NCBI RefSeq assembly: GCF_013340935.1
Contig: NZ_WHOS01000013.1
Coordinates: 62,001 to 126,000 of the forward strand
Length of the DNA stretch: 64,000 bases
Direction: 5' to 3'
Origin: Azospirillum melinis
GTDB lineage: Bacteria; Pseudomonadota; Alphaproteobacteria; Azospirillales; Azospirillaceae
Part shown: piece after piece, positions 1 to 8,948 of the stretch
Layout: each line of letters begins with the position of its first letter
Position numbering within the stretch: position 1 is the stretch's first letter
Notes under the pieces: generated by a model
Seen by the model: the letters and a program-made list of their open reading frames with translations, nothing else
Told to the model about the DNA's origin: nothing
The model's database searches: none
Translations under genes and position numbers: made by a program

Positions 1-807
1 GGGCGCCTGGGTCGACACCGACGCGCGGGCCATCGCCTCGGTCATGGTGATGTGCGCCAGCCCGCCGGAGACGCCCGCCCCGATCAGGCAGGCCAGGGAG
101 AACCCGCTGGGGGTGACCCAGCCGAACGGCCAGCTCGCCAGACCACCGAGCGCGCACAGGAGGGCGAAATAGAAGGCGATGGTTCCCGGTGCTTCGGTCG
201 CGGTCAGCGTCTTGATCTGGACCCGCCCCGCCGCGGTGGCGAACGCCATCGCCAGCCCGGCCGCAACCCCGATGAGGGTGCCGTGGTCCGGCGTCGGACC
301 TTCGAAGGCCGGCACCAGCATCAGCAGCACGCCGGCGAAGCCTATCAGCGCCGCGCCGATGGCCACCGCGCCCGGCCGTTCGCGCAGGAACAGCATGGCG
401 GCCGGCACAGCGAGCAACGGAGCCAGGAAGCCCAGCGCGGTCGCCAGCGCCAGCGGCAGATAGGCCAGCGAGACGAAGGAGAGCACCATCGCCATGCCGC
501 CATAGAAATTGCGCTTCAGGTGCCCGACCGGCTGCCGCGTCCGAAGGGCCGACGGAAACTGCCGGCGCCACATCAGGTAGGCGACGATGGGCGGAATCGC
601 GAAGGCGCTGCGGAAGAAAACGATCTGCCCGACCGGCGCCTCGGCAGAGGCCAGCCGGACGAACAGCGACATCACGACGAACAGCCCGGCCGACACCAGC
701 CGGAGCATGATCCCGGCGCTGTTGCCGGAGGAGGACGGAACGGGAGAAGGGTCGGGCACGGAGTCAGCGTGAGAGCCGGCGGAGGGGTCCGGCGTCTGTC
801 CCGGCAT
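1..807 (-). CDS. DMT/EamA family transporter (3' end cut by window edge)
   Basis: Inner-membrane drug/metabolite transporter of the EamA (RhaT/YdcZ-like) superfamily; the substrate cannot be read from sequence. 269 codons are visible from the ATG at 805-807. A hydrophilic Pro/Ser-rich tail of about 30 residues (PDPSPVPSSSGN) precedes a series of hydrophobic helices. The first EamA repeat covers roughly residues 32-165, with RLASAEAPVGQIVFFRSAF near its start, and the second repeat begins near residue 175. The reading frame runs off the window at base 1, so the C-terminal helices are missing here. It lies 52 bp downstream of the GNAT gene on the same strand and may be cotranscribed with it. 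Family assignment is firm; role (efflux or uptake) is unknown. Confidence 0.85.
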   Translation of the reverse strand, partial: MPGQTPDPSAGSHADSVPDPSPVPSSSGNSAGIMLRLVSAGLFVVMSLFVRLASAEAPVGQIVFFRSAFAIPPIVAYLMWRRQFPSALRTRQPVGHLKRNFYGGMAMVLSFVSLAYLPLALATALGFLAPLLAVPAAMLFLRERPGAVAIGAALIGFAGVLLMLVPAFEGPTPDHGTLIGVAAGLAMAFATAAGRVQIKTLTATEAPGTIAFYFALLCALGGLASWPFGWVTPSGFSLACLIGAGVSGGLAHITMTEAMARASVSTQAP

Positions 808-859
808 GATCGGCGCATCCTTTTTTGGAAGCTGACGGCTTATAGAAGCCGGTGGCGGC

Positions 860-1795
860 TCAGCCCAGGGCCTGGGTGGCGAGCGCATAGGTGACGGGAC
901 GGTCCGGCGCCCGCGTCGACGGATCGGTCAGCGGCGCACCCAGCGACATGCTCAGCACCGTGTCATGAATCCTCAAACCCGACCGGGCGACGAACAGCGG
1001 GAAGGGCCCTTCGTCCAGATGGGTGTCCAGGCGCAGGAAACGTCCGTCATGCTCGTCCACATGGGGCTGGATCACGGCAATCGCATCCTCGTCCGTCCCG
1101 GCGACCGCCGGACCGACGACATGCCCGCGGCCGAAGGGACGGCAAAGCGCGAAGGCCACCAGAGCCCCGTCACGGTCCAGGCCATAGCCGACCGACTGTT
1201 CGAACAGCCGCGCCATCAGCCCGGCCCGCGAAATTCCGAAGGCACGTTCGTCCAGCGCCGTCACCGCCGCGAGATCCGCCGCCTCCAGCTGCCGCACCGC
1301 CGGCGCGGGCGCAGCGTGCCCGCTCCGGCGCGCCTCGCCCTGGCATTGGAACACGGTCCGGTGACCGATGAAGCCGAGCGAGCGGTACAGCGCCAGCGCC
1401 GCACGGGTGGCGTTGAGCCGGTAGGTTCGTCCCGCCGAAGCCGACAGCACCCGTTTCATCAGCCAGTCGCCAACACCCAGCGCCTGCAACCGGGGCGAGG
1501 TCATGACCATGCCGATGGTCGCGAAATCGTCGCCGTGGGGGAACCACATCGCCGATGCCAGGACGCGGTCAATCTCGTCCAGCGCGACGAAGCCGTGCCC
1601 GACCTCGCGCACGAACTGCCAGTCCTCCGCGCGATGCGGCCAGCCGACCGAGATCGACAGCGCATGCAGGCGCTCAAGGTCGATGTCGGCGATGTCGGCC
1701 ACCCGCATGTCGAAGGCGTCGACGGTCAGGGAGCCCGGTAACGCACCGTCCCCCACCCCATCCCCAACTCCGTCTTCCATGCCGCTCTCGCTCAA
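860..1795 (-). CDS. GNAT family N-acetyltransferase, tandem-GNAT type
   Basis: Probable acetyl-CoA dependent N-acetyltransferase, 311 residues, with two GNAT-like halves (about 25-165 and 170-311). The first half carries WPHRAEDW and an acetyl-CoA loop variant PRLQALGVGDWL. The TTG start at 1795 is preferred because GGAGGAG sits about 8 nt upstream; the ATG at 1780 lies five codons inside and has no good ribosome site. A longer frame to 1954 has no convincing initiation signal. The protein is a clear paralogue of the one at 11315-12184: both share WPHR-EDW, YGDDAATINMV-like and ALATQALG/ALASQALG ends. It diverges from the deacylase operon at 2101. Substrate unknown; an amine or amino acid is an inference from neighbours. 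Confidence 0.85.
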   Translation of the reverse strand: MSESGMEDGVGDGVGDGALPGSLTVDAFDMRVADIADIDLERLHALSISVGWPHRAEDWQFVREVGHGFVALDEIDRVLASAMWFPHGDDFATIGMVMTSPRLQALGVGDWLMKRVLSASAGRTYRLNATRAALALYRSLGFIGHRTVFQCQGEARRSGHAAPAPAVRQLEAADLAAVTALDERAFGISRAGLMARLFEQSVGYGLDRDGALVAFALCRPFGRGHVVGPAVAGTDEDAIAVIQPHVDEHDGRFLRLDTHLDEGPFPLFVARSGLRIHDTVLSMSLGAPLTDPSTRAPDRPVTYALATQALG

Positions 1796-2100
1796 CGCTT
1801 TCTCCTCCCCGGATTTTCCATAACGTGAGGCAGTGCTCCTTTGGGTCAACCGGCACGCCTGTACCATCCAGCGCTCCCCGAGATTACCGGAGCAGCCGCC
1901 GCACAATTCACCGCAAAGCACCGGGTCGGCACAACAATCAACCAAATCGCCCATGCATTCGGCACGGAATCGAGCGGCAGCCGGATAAGATCGTGGCTGC
2001 CGCAGCCGTCAAGCCGGCGCCCCTCTCCTCGACACAGCAACGAATCCGCAACGACTCCCCGCGCCCCAAGGCGCGCAGCATGGGACAAGGTGAGGCCGTC
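1796..2100. promoter_or_regulatory. Divergent intergenic region with a 9-bp inverted repeat
   Basis: This 305-bp gap separates the minus-strand GNAT gene from the plus-strand deacylase operon and must hold both promoters. The clearest structure is a perfect inverted repeat, GCGGCAGCC at 1974-1982 and GGCTGCCGC at 1995-2003, with a 12-nt spacer, about 98 bp upstream of the deacylase ATG. It could be an operator or a leader hairpin. No convincing sigma-70 or sigma-54 element was recognised, and no small gene is supported. Confidence 0.4.
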
Positions 2101-3225
2101 ATGACCGTGACCGACATCCTGAAGGATCTGATCGCCTTTCCCTCCGTCGTCGGAACCCCCAACGGCGCCATCGTCGACGGCATCCGCGGCATTCTGGAGG
2201 CCGCAGGCGTCCGCGTCCGGGTTCTGCCGGGACCGGAGGGCGACCGCTTCAACCTGTTCGCCACCATCGGCCCGGCGATGGTTCCGGGCTATGTCCTGTC
2301 CGGCCACATGGACGTGGTGCCCGCCACCGAACCCGAATGGACCGGCGACCCGTTCCGGCTGCGCACCGACGGAAACCGGCTTTACGGGCGCGGCACCTCG
2401 GACATGAAGGGCTTCATCGCGGCGGCGCTGGCGGCGCTGCCGGCCCTGACCGCCGCCCCGCTCACCCGGCCGATCCATCTGGCCTTCACCTACGACGAGG
2501 AGGCCGGCTGCCAGGGCGCGCCGCATCTTCTGCCGCACCTGCCCGACCTGTGCGCACCGCCGCTGGGCGTCATCGTCGGGGAACCGAGCGGCCTGCGCGC
2601 CGTCCGCGCCCACAAGGGCAAGGCGTCGGCGCGGCTGACCGTCCACGGGCGGTCCGGCCATTCCTCCCGCCCCGACCAGGGGCTGAACGCCATCCATGCC
2701 ATGACCGACGCGCTGACCGCCGCCGTCGCCCAGGCCGGCCGCCTGAGCGAAGGCCCGCTGGATTCGGTCTTCGAGCCGCCCTATTCCTCGCTTCAGGCCG
2801 GCACCATCCAGGGCGGGCTGGCGGTGAACGTCATCCCCGACGCCTGCACCGCCGAATTCGAGGCCCGCGCCATCGCCGGGGTCGATCCCGCCTCCCTGCT
2901 GGAGCCGGTGCGCGAGGCGGCGCTGCGGCTGGAGGAGCGCGGCTTCGCCGTCGACTGGACGCAGACCAGCGCCTATCCCGCCCTGTTCCTCGCCGCCCGG
3001 TCGCCGCTGGCCCGCCTGCTGGAGGAGCTGACCGGCCGGGAACCGCAGGCCGCTGTCAGCTATGGCACGGAGGCCGGCCTATACCAGACCGCCGGGATCG
3101 ACGCGATCATCTGCGGCCCCGGCGACATCGCGCGGGCCCACCGTCCCGACGAGCACATCCTCGTCGAGGAGCTGCACGCCTGCCAGTCGATGATCGAGGC
3201 GCTGGGCCAGCGCTGCCGCCTCTGA
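2101..3225 (+). CDS. argE: M20 family deacylase, acetylornithine deacetylase (ArgE)-like
   Basis: Zinc-dependent N-acyl amino acid hydrolase of peptidase family M20, 374 residues. All family landmarks are visible: HMD with H69 and catalytic D71, the bridging Asp D101 in GRGTSDMKG, and the base/ligand pair E133-E134 in TYDEEAG, followed by GEPSGL and HSSRPDQG in the lid/dimer domain. The ATG at 2101 is used, with AAGGTGAGG just upstream; an in-frame ATG at 2080 is possible. It is the first gene of a six-gene plus-strand operon of dehydrogenases, so it more likely removes an acyl group from a catabolic intermediate than serves arginine synthesis. The exact substrate is an inference. Confidence 0.85.
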   Translation: MTVTDILKDLIAFPSVVGTPNGAIVDGIRGILEAAGVRVRVLPGPEGDRFNLFATIGPAMVPGYVLSGHMDVVPATEPEWTGDPFRLRTDGNRLYGRGTSDMKGFIAAALAALPALTAAPLTRPIHLAFTYDEEAGCQGAPHLLPHLPDLCAPPLGVIVGEPSGLRAVRAHKGKASARLTVHGRSGHSSRPDQGLNAIHAMTDALTAAVAQAGRLSEGPLDSVFEPPYSSLQAGTIQGGLAVNVIPDACTAEFEARAIAGVDPASLLEPVREAALRLEERGFAVDWTQTSAYPALFLAARSPLARLLEELTGREPQAAVSYGTEAGLYQTAGIDAIICGPGDIARAHRPDEHILVEELHACQSMIEALGQRCRL

Positions 3226-3278
3226 CAATCGCCGGCATCGGCCACGCATCGCCCCCGCGCATCGTCAAAGAGAGTCCA

Positions 3279-4202
3279 ATGACCTTTCTGTTCAATTCGG
3301 ATGCCGTGCGCGGCGCGATCTTCGCGGATGCCTTCGCCCGCGCGCTGCCGGACCTGCCTTTTTCGATGGACCCGGCCAGCGTCGATCCCGATGCGGTGCG
3401 CTACCTGATCACCTGGACCATTCCGGCAAACCTCGCCCGCTACCGCAATCTGGAGATCGTCTTCTCCATCGGCGCCGGGGTCGACCAGTTCACCATGACC
3501 GCCCTGCCCGACCATGTGAAGGTCGTCCGCATGGTGGATGACGGCATCGTCCGCATGATGCAGGAATACGCCACGCTGGCCGTGCTGACCCTGCATCGCC
3601 AGATGCCGGCCTACCGCGCGCAGCAGAGGGACTGCCTCTGGCGCCCGCTGCCCCAGCCGCAGGCGGCACAGCGCCGGATCGGCGTGCTCGGGCTGGGCGT
3701 GCTGGCGCAGGCGGTGCTGGAGCGGTTGAAGCCCTTCGGGTTCCCGCTGTCGGGATGGAGCCGCTCGCCACGCCAGCTGGACGGGGTGACCTGCCGCCAT
3801 GGCGCGGACGGCCTCGACGCGATGCTGGGCGAAACCGACATCCTGATCGTCCTGCTGCCGCTGACGCCCGACACCCGCGGCTTCCTCGACGCCCGCCTGC
3901 TGGCGAAGCTGCCCCGCGGTGCCGCGCTGATCCACACCGGGCGCGGGCCGCAGCTGGACCATGCCGCCCTGCTGGACGCGCTCGACACCGGCCGCCTGTC
4001 CGCCGCGATGGTCGATGTGACCGAGCCCGAGCCGCTGCCGGCCGACCATCCCTTCTGGACCCATCCGAACATCGTGCTCACCCCGCACATCGCCAGCATC
4101 ACCCAGCCGGAAAGCGCCGCCCAGGCGGTCATCGCCAACCTGAACCGGCATTTCGCCGGGCAGGACCCGGTCGGTCTGGTCGACCGGCGGCGCGGCTACT
4201 GA
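3279..4202 (+). CDS. D-2-hydroxyacid dehydrogenase, glyoxylate/hydroxypyruvate reductase A-like
   Basis: NAD(P)H-dependent reductase of 2-oxo acids such as glyoxylate or hydroxypyruvate, 307 residues. A degenerate N-terminal catalytic half is followed by a Rossmann motif [10 protein letters not shown] (about residue 130), the substrate Arg region in HTGRG, the Asp/Glu pair in DVTEPEPLP and the catalytic His in PHIAS near the C terminus. The start ATG at 3279 lies 53 bp after the deacylase gene. A paralogue of the same GhrA-like subfamily occurs at 43307-44254; both end in RGY. In this operon it may reduce an oxo acid released by the neighbouring enzymes, but no sequence feature fixes the substrate. 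Confidence 0.85.
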   Translation: MTFLFNSDAVRGAIFADAFARALPDLPFSMDPASVDPDAVRYLITWTIPANLARYRNLEIVFSIGAGVDQFTMTALPDHVKVVRMVDDGIVRMMQEYATLAVLTLHRQMPAYRAQQRDCLWRPLPQPQAAQRRIGVLGLGVLAQAVLERLKPFGFPLSGWSRSPRQLDGVTCRHGADGLDAMLGETDILIVLLPLTPDTRGFLDARLLAKLPRGAALIHTGRGPQLDHAALLDALDTGRLSAAMVDVTEPEPLPADHPFWTHPNIVLTPHIASITQPESAAQAVIANLNRHFAGQDPVGLVDRRRGY

Positions 4203-4259
4203 CGCGGCTGCCCGACACCCCTCCCGCGGCACGGCCGCTCATCGACCAAGGACTCTTCC

Positions 4260-4619
4260 ATGTCGCTGCTGAAGACCATCGACACCGCCCCGGCCTTCGC
4301 CCCGCGTGAATCGACCCCGATGCCGGACCGGCTGATCGCCGGGTCGCCCGCCTTCAAGACCTGGGCGCAGGACGCCGACGCCGCCAAGGGCGACACCGTC
4401 CGGACCGGCGTCTGGGAAGCCACGCCGGGCGAAACCCGGTCGATCAAGGGCGAGACCTTCGAGTTCTGCCACATCCTGTCCGGGATCGTCGAAATCACCC
4501 CGGATGCCGGCGAGCCGGTGGTCTACCGGGCCGGCGACAGCTTCGTCATGAAGCCGGGCTTCACCGGCGTGTGGAAGACCATCGAGACGGTCCGCAAGAT
4601 CTACGTCATCATCGACTGA
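4260..4619 (+). CDS. Cupin domain protein (DUF861/cupin_3)
   Basis: Small 119-residue single-domain cupin of the DUF861 family, the family that includes ureidoglycine aminohydrolase-like folds. The two cupin motifs are seen as GETFEFCHILSG (about residues 62-73) and AGDSFVMKPGFTGVW (about 92-106). The first motif keeps only one clear His, so metal binding is uncertain. Small DUF861 proteins often sit beside FAD amine oxidases and aldehyde dehydrogenases; here it lies 9 bp before an aldehyde dehydrogenase. It could be a small catalytic lyase or hydrolase or a binding protein. No specific function is claimed. Confidence 0.85.
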   Translation: MSLLKTIDTAPAFAPRESTPMPDRLIAGSPAFKTWAQDADAAKGDTVRTGVWEATPGETRSIKGETFEFCHILSGIVEITPDAGEPVVYRAGDSFVMKPGFTGVWKTIETVRKIYVIID

Positions 4620-4628
4620 GGGCGCATC

Positions 4629-6101
4629 ATGAGCCTGTCCTTCGATCCGGACCGCCTGCCGCTGCCGAACGGTCACTTCATCGGTGACCGCCTGATCCCG
4701 GCGGAGGACGGGCAGCCCCGGCTGCCGATGCACCGCCCGTCGGACGGCCGGGCCTATGCCGACTGCCCGGTCGCCTCGGCCGACCTTGTCGATCAGGCGG
4801 TCGCGACCGCGCAGGCGGCGCTGAAATCCAGCAACTGGGGCGGCCTGCGCCCGCGGGACCGCACCGCCGTGCTCCAGCGCTGGGCCGCCCTGATCGAGGA
4901 GGAGGCGGAAACGCTGGCGAAGGTGGAGGCGCTGTCCTCCACCCGGCCGGTCGGCCAGCTGGTGGCCGGCGACGTGGCGGTCACCGCCGAGCAGATCCGC
5001 TTCTTCGCCGAATTTGCCGACAAGGAGGGCGGCGACCTCGTCCCCACCGACGATGGCAGCCTCGGCATGGTGATGACCGAGCCCTACGGCGTCGTCGGCG
5101 CCATCACGCCCTGGAACTTCCCGCTGTCGATGGCGGGGTGGAAGCTCGGCCCGGCGCTGGCCGCCGGCAACGCGGTGGTGCTGAAGCCGTCGGAGATGAC
5201 GCCCTTCTCCACCGTCCTGCTGGCGCAGCTGGCGGTGAAGGCGGGGGTTCCCGCCGGGCTGATCAACATCGTCCAGGGTGATGGCCCGACCACGGGCGCC
5301 GCCATCACCCGCCATCCCGGCATCGCCAAGGTCAGCTTCACCGGATCGACGGCGGCGGGCTCGGCGATCATGGCCGACATCGCCCGCAGCGGCGTCAAAC
5401 CGATGACGCTGGAGCTGGGCGGCAAGAGCCCGCAGATCGTCTTCGCCGACGCCGACCTCGACAAGGCGGCGGCGGCAATCGCCACCAGCGTCCTGTCCAA
5501 CGCCGGACAGGCCTGCGTCGCCGGGTCTCGCCTGCTGGTCGAAGCCGGCGTGGCCGAACCGTTGGTCGAGCGGATCCTGGACCATATGCGCGCCGTCCGT
5601 CCCGGCCCGACCTGGGATGCGGGGACACGCTATTCCCCCATCATTTCCGAACGGCAGCGCGCCCGCATCCACGCCATCGTCTCGGCGTCGCTGACCGGGC
5701 CGGTGGAGTGCCTGACCGGCGGCGGCCCGATGGACGCCGAGGGGTATTTCTACGCGCCGACCCTGCTGGCCGGGGTCGATCAGGCCTCCCCCGCCGTGGT
5801 GGAGGAGATTTTCGGTCCGGTCCTGACCGTGCAGAGCTTCGACAGCGAGGAGGAGGCGATGGCCCTGGCCGACCATCCCACCTACGGGCTGGCCGCCGGC
5901 CTCTACACCCGCGACCTGTCGCGCGCCCTCCGCCTGACCCGGCGGCTCCAGGCCGGAACGGTGTGGGTCAACCGCTATGGCCGCTCCCGCGACCACATCC
6001 TGCCGACCGGCGGCTACAAGCGCTCCGGCATCGGCAAGGATCTGGGACGCGAGGCCTATCTCGCCAACCGCCGCAGCAAAAGCGTGCTGATCGGCCTGTA
6101 A
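4629..6101 (+). CDS. NAD(P)-dependent aldehyde dehydrogenase
   Basis: Oxidises an aldehyde to its carboxylic acid, 490 residues, cytosolic. The catalytic set is complete: N163 in PWNFP, K186 in VVLKPSE for cofactor binding, E262 in LELGGKSP, C296 in NAGQACVAGS and the EEIFGPVL motif near residue 395. It follows the cupin gene by 9 bp and precedes the tartrate-dehydrogenase-like gene by 27 bp, so cotranscription is nearly certain. It belongs to the general betaine-aldehyde/gamma-aminobutyraldehyde type of the superfamily, which suits an amine-derived aldehyde, but the exact substrate is unknown. Confidence 0.9.
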   Translation: MSLSFDPDRLPLPNGHFIGDRLIPAEDGQPRLPMHRPSDGRAYADCPVASADLVDQAVATAQAALKSSNWGGLRPRDRTAVLQRWAALIEEEAETLAKVEALSSTRPVGQLVAGDVAVTAEQIRFFAEFADKEGGDLVPTDDGSLGMVMTEPYGVVGAITPWNFPLSMAGWKLGPALAAGNAVVLKPSEMTPFSTVLLAQLAVKAGVPAGLINIVQGDGPTTGAAITRHPGIAKVSFTGSTAAGSAIMADIARSGVKPMTLELGGKSPQIVFADADLDKAAAAIATSVLSNAGQACVAGSRLLVEAGVAEPLVERILDHMRAVRPGPTWDAGTRYSPIISERQRARIHAIVSASLTGPVECLTGGGPMDAEGYFYAPTLLAGVDQASPAVVEEIFGPVLTVQSFDSEEEAMALADHPTYGLAAGLYTRDLSRALRLTRRLQAGTVWVNRYGRSRDHILPTGGYKRSGIGKDLGREAYLANRRSKSVLIGL

Positions 6102-6128
6102 TCCAATCAAAAAGATAGGGAACGTTCG

Positions 6129-7172
6129 ATGAAGACCCACACCATTGCGATCATCAAGGGCGACGGCATCGGGCATCCCGTGGTCGACGCGGCCTGGGAG
6201 GTGCTGCAGGCCGTGGCGACGCAGTCGGGCTTCGCGCTGACCGGCACCGAACTGCCCTGGTCCTGCGCCCATTACAAGGAAACCGGCGTGATGATGCCGG
6301 CCGACGGCATCGACAGCTTGCGCAAGTACGACGCCATCCTGCTGGGAGCCGTCGGCTGGCCGGCGGAGGTGCCGGACGCGGTGTCGCTGCATGGGCTGCT
6401 GCTGCCGATCCGCAAGGCGTTCGACCAGTATGCCAATGTCCGCCCGCACCGGCTGCTGCCGGGGGTGGAGGGTCCGCTGCGCCGCGGCGGCTTCGACATC
6501 CTGTGCATCCGCGAGAACACCGAAGGCGAATATGCCGGTGCCGGCGGGCGTATCCATCAGGGAACGCCGCAGGAGGTGGCGGTGGAGACCGGAATCTTCA
6601 CCCGCATGGGGGTGGAGCGGATCCTGCGCTTCGCCTTCGCCCAGGCCCGCGCCCGGCGCGGCAAGCTGGCCTCCGTCACCAAGTCGAACGCGCAGAAATA
6701 CTCGATGGTGTTCTGGGACGAGATCACCCGCCAGCTGGCCGCCGAACATCCGGACATCGAGGTGACGAGCTATCACGTCGACGCCATGGCGGCGCGCATG
6801 GTGACGGCGCCGGAGAGCCTGGACGTCGTCGTCGCCTCCAACCTGTTCGGCGACATCCTGACCGATCTGGGGGCGGCGATCCAGGGCGGGCTGGGCTTCG
6901 CCGCCTCGGCCAACCTGAACCCCGAGCGCAAGGCGCCGTCGATGTTCGAGCCGGTGCACGGCTCGGCCCCCGACATCGCCCATCTCGGCATCGCCAACCC
7001 CATCGCCGCCATCTGGTCGGGTGCCATGATGCTGGAGCATCTGGGGGAAAAGGCCGCCGCCGACCGCGTCATGGCCGCGCTGGGCGACACCACGGGCCGC
7101 GGCATCGGCACCGTTCCCGGCAAGGACAGGACGGACGCGATCACCGCCGCCGTGCTGTCGGCCCTGTCGTAA
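6129..7172 (+). CDS. Tartrate dehydrogenase/decarboxylase-like (isopropylmalate dehydrogenase superfamily)
   Basis: Metal- and NAD-dependent oxidative decarboxylase of a 2-hydroxy diacid, 347 residues. Visible landmarks are KGDGIGHPVV at the N terminus, ENTEGEYAGAGG (about 133-144), the catalytic Lys in VTKSNAQKYS, LFGDILTDLGAAI carrying the metal Asp residues, and EPVHGSAPDIA binding the cofactor. SLHGLLLPIRKAFDQYANVRP is typical of the tartrate/D-malate branch (TtuC/DmlA) rather than LeuB. It lies 27 bp after an aldehyde dehydrogenase and 44 bp before another, which suggests it handles a tartrate- or malate-like product. LeuB activity is not excluded but the catabolic context argues against it. 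Confidence 0.85.
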   Translation: MKTHTIAIIKGDGIGHPVVDAAWEVLQAVATQSGFALTGTELPWSCAHYKETGVMMPADGIDSLRKYDAILLGAVGWPAEVPDAVSLHGLLLPIRKAFDQYANVRPHRLLPGVEGPLRRGGFDILCIRENTEGEYAGAGGRIHQGTPQEVAVETGIFTRMGVERILRFAFAQARARRGKLASVTKSNAQKYSMVFWDEITRQLAAEHPDIEVTSYHVDAMAARMVTAPESLDVVVASNLFGDILTDLGAAIQGGLGFAASANLNPERKAPSMFEPVHGSAPDIAHLGIANPIAAIWSGAMMLEHLGEKAAADRVMAALGDTTGRGIGTVPGKDRTDAITAAVLSALS

Positions 7173-7216
7173 CGCCGGCCCCCTCGCCACCCACACGCAG
7201 CGGAAAACACAAGACC

Positions 7217-8674
7217 ATGATCCATCACCTGACGGACTCCTCCCTGTTCCGCGAACGGGGGCTGATCGGCGGCCGCTGGTGCGACGGAGTTGCCGGCCGG
7301 ACCATCGGCGTCCAGAACCCGGCGACCGGCGGCACCCTCGGCAGCGTTCCCGACATGGACGGAACGGATGCCCGCGACGCCATCGCCGCCGCGGCCGAAG
7401 CCTACCCCGCCTGGAGGCGGCGCACCCACGCCGACCGTGCCGCGCTGCTGGAGCGCTGGCACGCGCTGATGATCGAGAATCTGGAGGATCTGGCCCGCAT
7501 CCTGACGTTGGAGCAGGGCAAGCCGCTGGACGAGGCGCGGGGTGAAATCCGCTATGGCGCCTCCTTCGTCAAATGGTTCGCCGAGGAGGCGCGCCGGATC
7601 GGCGGGACCACCATCCCCTCCCCCACCCCCGACCGCCGCATCGTCGTGCTGAAGGAGCCGGTCGGCGTCTGCGGCATCATCACGCCGTGGAACTTCCCCA
7701 ACGCCATGATCACCCGCAAGGTCGCGCCGGCGCTGGCCGCCGGCTGCACCGTGGTGATCAAGCCGTCGGACTTCACCCCCTATTCGGCGCTGGCGCTGGG
7801 CGTGCTTGCCGAGCGGGCGGGCATCCCGGCCGGCGTGGTCAACATCCTGACCGGCCGGCCGGAGGCCATCGGCGAGGAAATCCTGGCGAACGAGACCGTC
7901 CGCAAGATCTCCTTCACCGGCTCCACCCGCGTCGGCTCCCTGCTGATGCGCGGGGCCGCCGACGGCATCAAGCGGCTGAGCCTGGAGCTGGGCGGCAACG
8001 CGCCCTTCATCGTGTTCGACGATGCCGATCTGGATCAGGCGGTGGAGGGGGTCCTCCTCTCCAAGTTCCGCAACGGCGGGCAGACCTGCGTCTGCGCCAA
8101 CCGCATCCTGGTGCAGTCGGGCGTCTATGAGGCGTTCCGCGACCGGCTGGTCGCCCGCGTCAACGCCATGCGGGTGGGATCGGGGCTGGAAGCGGGGGTC
8201 GCCATCGGCCCGATGATCAACGAAGCCGCCGTCGCCAAGATCGAGCGCCACGTCGCCGATGCGGTGTCCAAGGGGGCCGCCATCGCCTCTTCCGCGGTCG
8301 CGGCGGCGGGTGCGCAGTATGTCGCCCCGGTGGTGCTGACCGGCGCCACCACCGACATGCTGCTGGCGCATGAGGAGACCTTCGGCCCGGTGGCGCCGCT
8401 GTTCCGCTTCGAGACGGAGGAGGAGGCCATAGCCCTCGCCAACGCGACGCCGTTCGGGCTGGCGGCCTATTTCTACACGCAGAACCTCGCGCGGTCCTGG
8501 CGGGTCGGAGAGGCGCTGGAGGCCGGCATGATCGGGCTGAACACCGGCGCGATTTCCACCGAAGTCGCCCCGTTCGGCGGCGTCAAGCAGTCCGGCCTGG
8601 GTCGCGAAGGCGCACAGGTCGGCATCGAGGAATATCTGGAGCTGAAGACCTTCCACATCGGCGGGCTGGGGTGA
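7217..8674 (+). CDS. NAD(P)-dependent succinate-semialdehyde dehydrogenase-like aldehyde dehydrogenase
   Basis: Aldehyde dehydrogenase of the GabD/succinate-semialdehyde branch, 485 residues. The N-terminal [16 protein letters not shown] segment is characteristic of that branch. Catalytic residues are N159 in TPWNF, K182 in VVIKPSD, E257 in LELGGNAP and C291 in [17 protein letters not shown] follows near residue 390. It is the last gene of the 2101-8674 operon and is followed by a REP-like element and a terminator. It could funnel a C4 semialdehyde into the TCA cycle, and could also serve any pathway in the cell that yields succinate semialdehyde. The exact substrate is inferred from similarity only. 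Confidence 0.88.
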   Translation: MIHHLTDSSLFRERGLIGGRWCDGVAGRTIGVQNPATGGTLGSVPDMDGTDARDAIAAAAEAYPAWRRRTHADRAALLERWHALMIENLEDLARILTLEQGKPLDEARGEIRYGASFVKWFAEEARRIGGTTIPSPTPDRRIVVLKEPVGVCGIITPWNFPNAMITRKVAPALAAGCTVVIKPSDFTPYSALALGVLAERAGIPAGVVNILTGRPEAIGEEILANETVRKISFTGSTRVGSLLMRGAADGIKRLSLELGGNAPFIVFDDADLDQAVEGVLLSKFRNGGQTCVCANRILVQSGVYEAFRDRLVARVNAMRVGSGLEAGVAIGPMINEAAVAKIERHVADAVSKGAAIASSAVAAAGAQYVAPVVLTGATTDMLLAHEETFGPVAPLFRFETEEEAIALANATPFGLAAYFYTQNLARSWRVGEALEAGMIGLNTGAISTEVAPFGGVKQSGLGREGAQVGIEEYLELKTFHIGGLG

Positions 8675-8757
8675 GGGGTACGTAAGTTCTTATGAGTGCG
8701 GCTGAGACACGCTCGAAATTTAAGCCGCTTTGCATTGGCTCTCATTATGAGCGTCTC

Positions 8758-8852
8758 TCGGCCGTCATTCCCGCGAAGGCGGGAATCCAGCCGTCCCGAA
8801 GGCTTGGACGCGGATTTGCCTGGATCCCCGCCTTCGCGGGGATGACGGCCGA
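8758..8852. repeat. REP-like palindromic extragenic element
   Basis: Two long imperfect inverted arms, 8758-8790 and 8820-8852, are separated by a 29-nt spacer. The core of the first arm reads CCCGCGAAGGCGGGAATCC and the second reads it back with two changes that still allow G-U pairing in RNA. Each arm is itself a small palindrome around CGCGAAGGCGGG. This type of element is common in multiple copies between genes of high-GC proteobacteria. It lies in the 274-bp gap after the aldehyde dehydrogenase operon and could stabilise the 3' end of the transcript. A single copy was noticed in this window. Confidence 0.75.
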
Positions 8853-8896
8853 CAAGAGCCTCTAAAAACCCACAGCCTCTAGCGCCCAAGCACAAC

Positions 8897-8936
8897 AAAC
8901 CGGCGAAAGCGCTTTAACGCTCCCGCCGGTTTTTTT
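8897..8936 (+). terminator. Rho-independent terminator
   Basis: The stem AAACCGGCG (8897-8905) pairs with CGCCGGTTT (8924-8932). Inside it AGCG pairs with CGCT around a six-base loop, and a run of seven T follows at 8930-8936. The T run is on the plus strand, so it ends transcripts of the 2101-8674 operon. The minus-strand oxidoreductase gene stops at 8949, 13 bp away, and may use the reverse stem weakly. Confidence 0.8.
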
Positions 8937-8948
8937 GCCCCCAAACCC

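Noticed and set aside
1796-2100. Sigma-54 promoter at TCGGCACGGAATCG
   Set aside because: The GG is partly kept but the downstream TGC element is absent at the needed spacing, and no sigma-54 activator gene is nearby.
2101-3225. Arginine-biosynthetic ArgE as the definite role
   Set aside because: The gene heads a catabolic dehydrogenase operon with no other arginine genes, so only the M20 deacylase family is claimed firmly.
4239-7196. A 985-codon open frame on the minus strand
   Set aside because: It lies opposite four well-supported plus-strand genes, has Arg/Gly/His-rich composition and no domain. Such antisense frames are usual in DNA with very high GC3.
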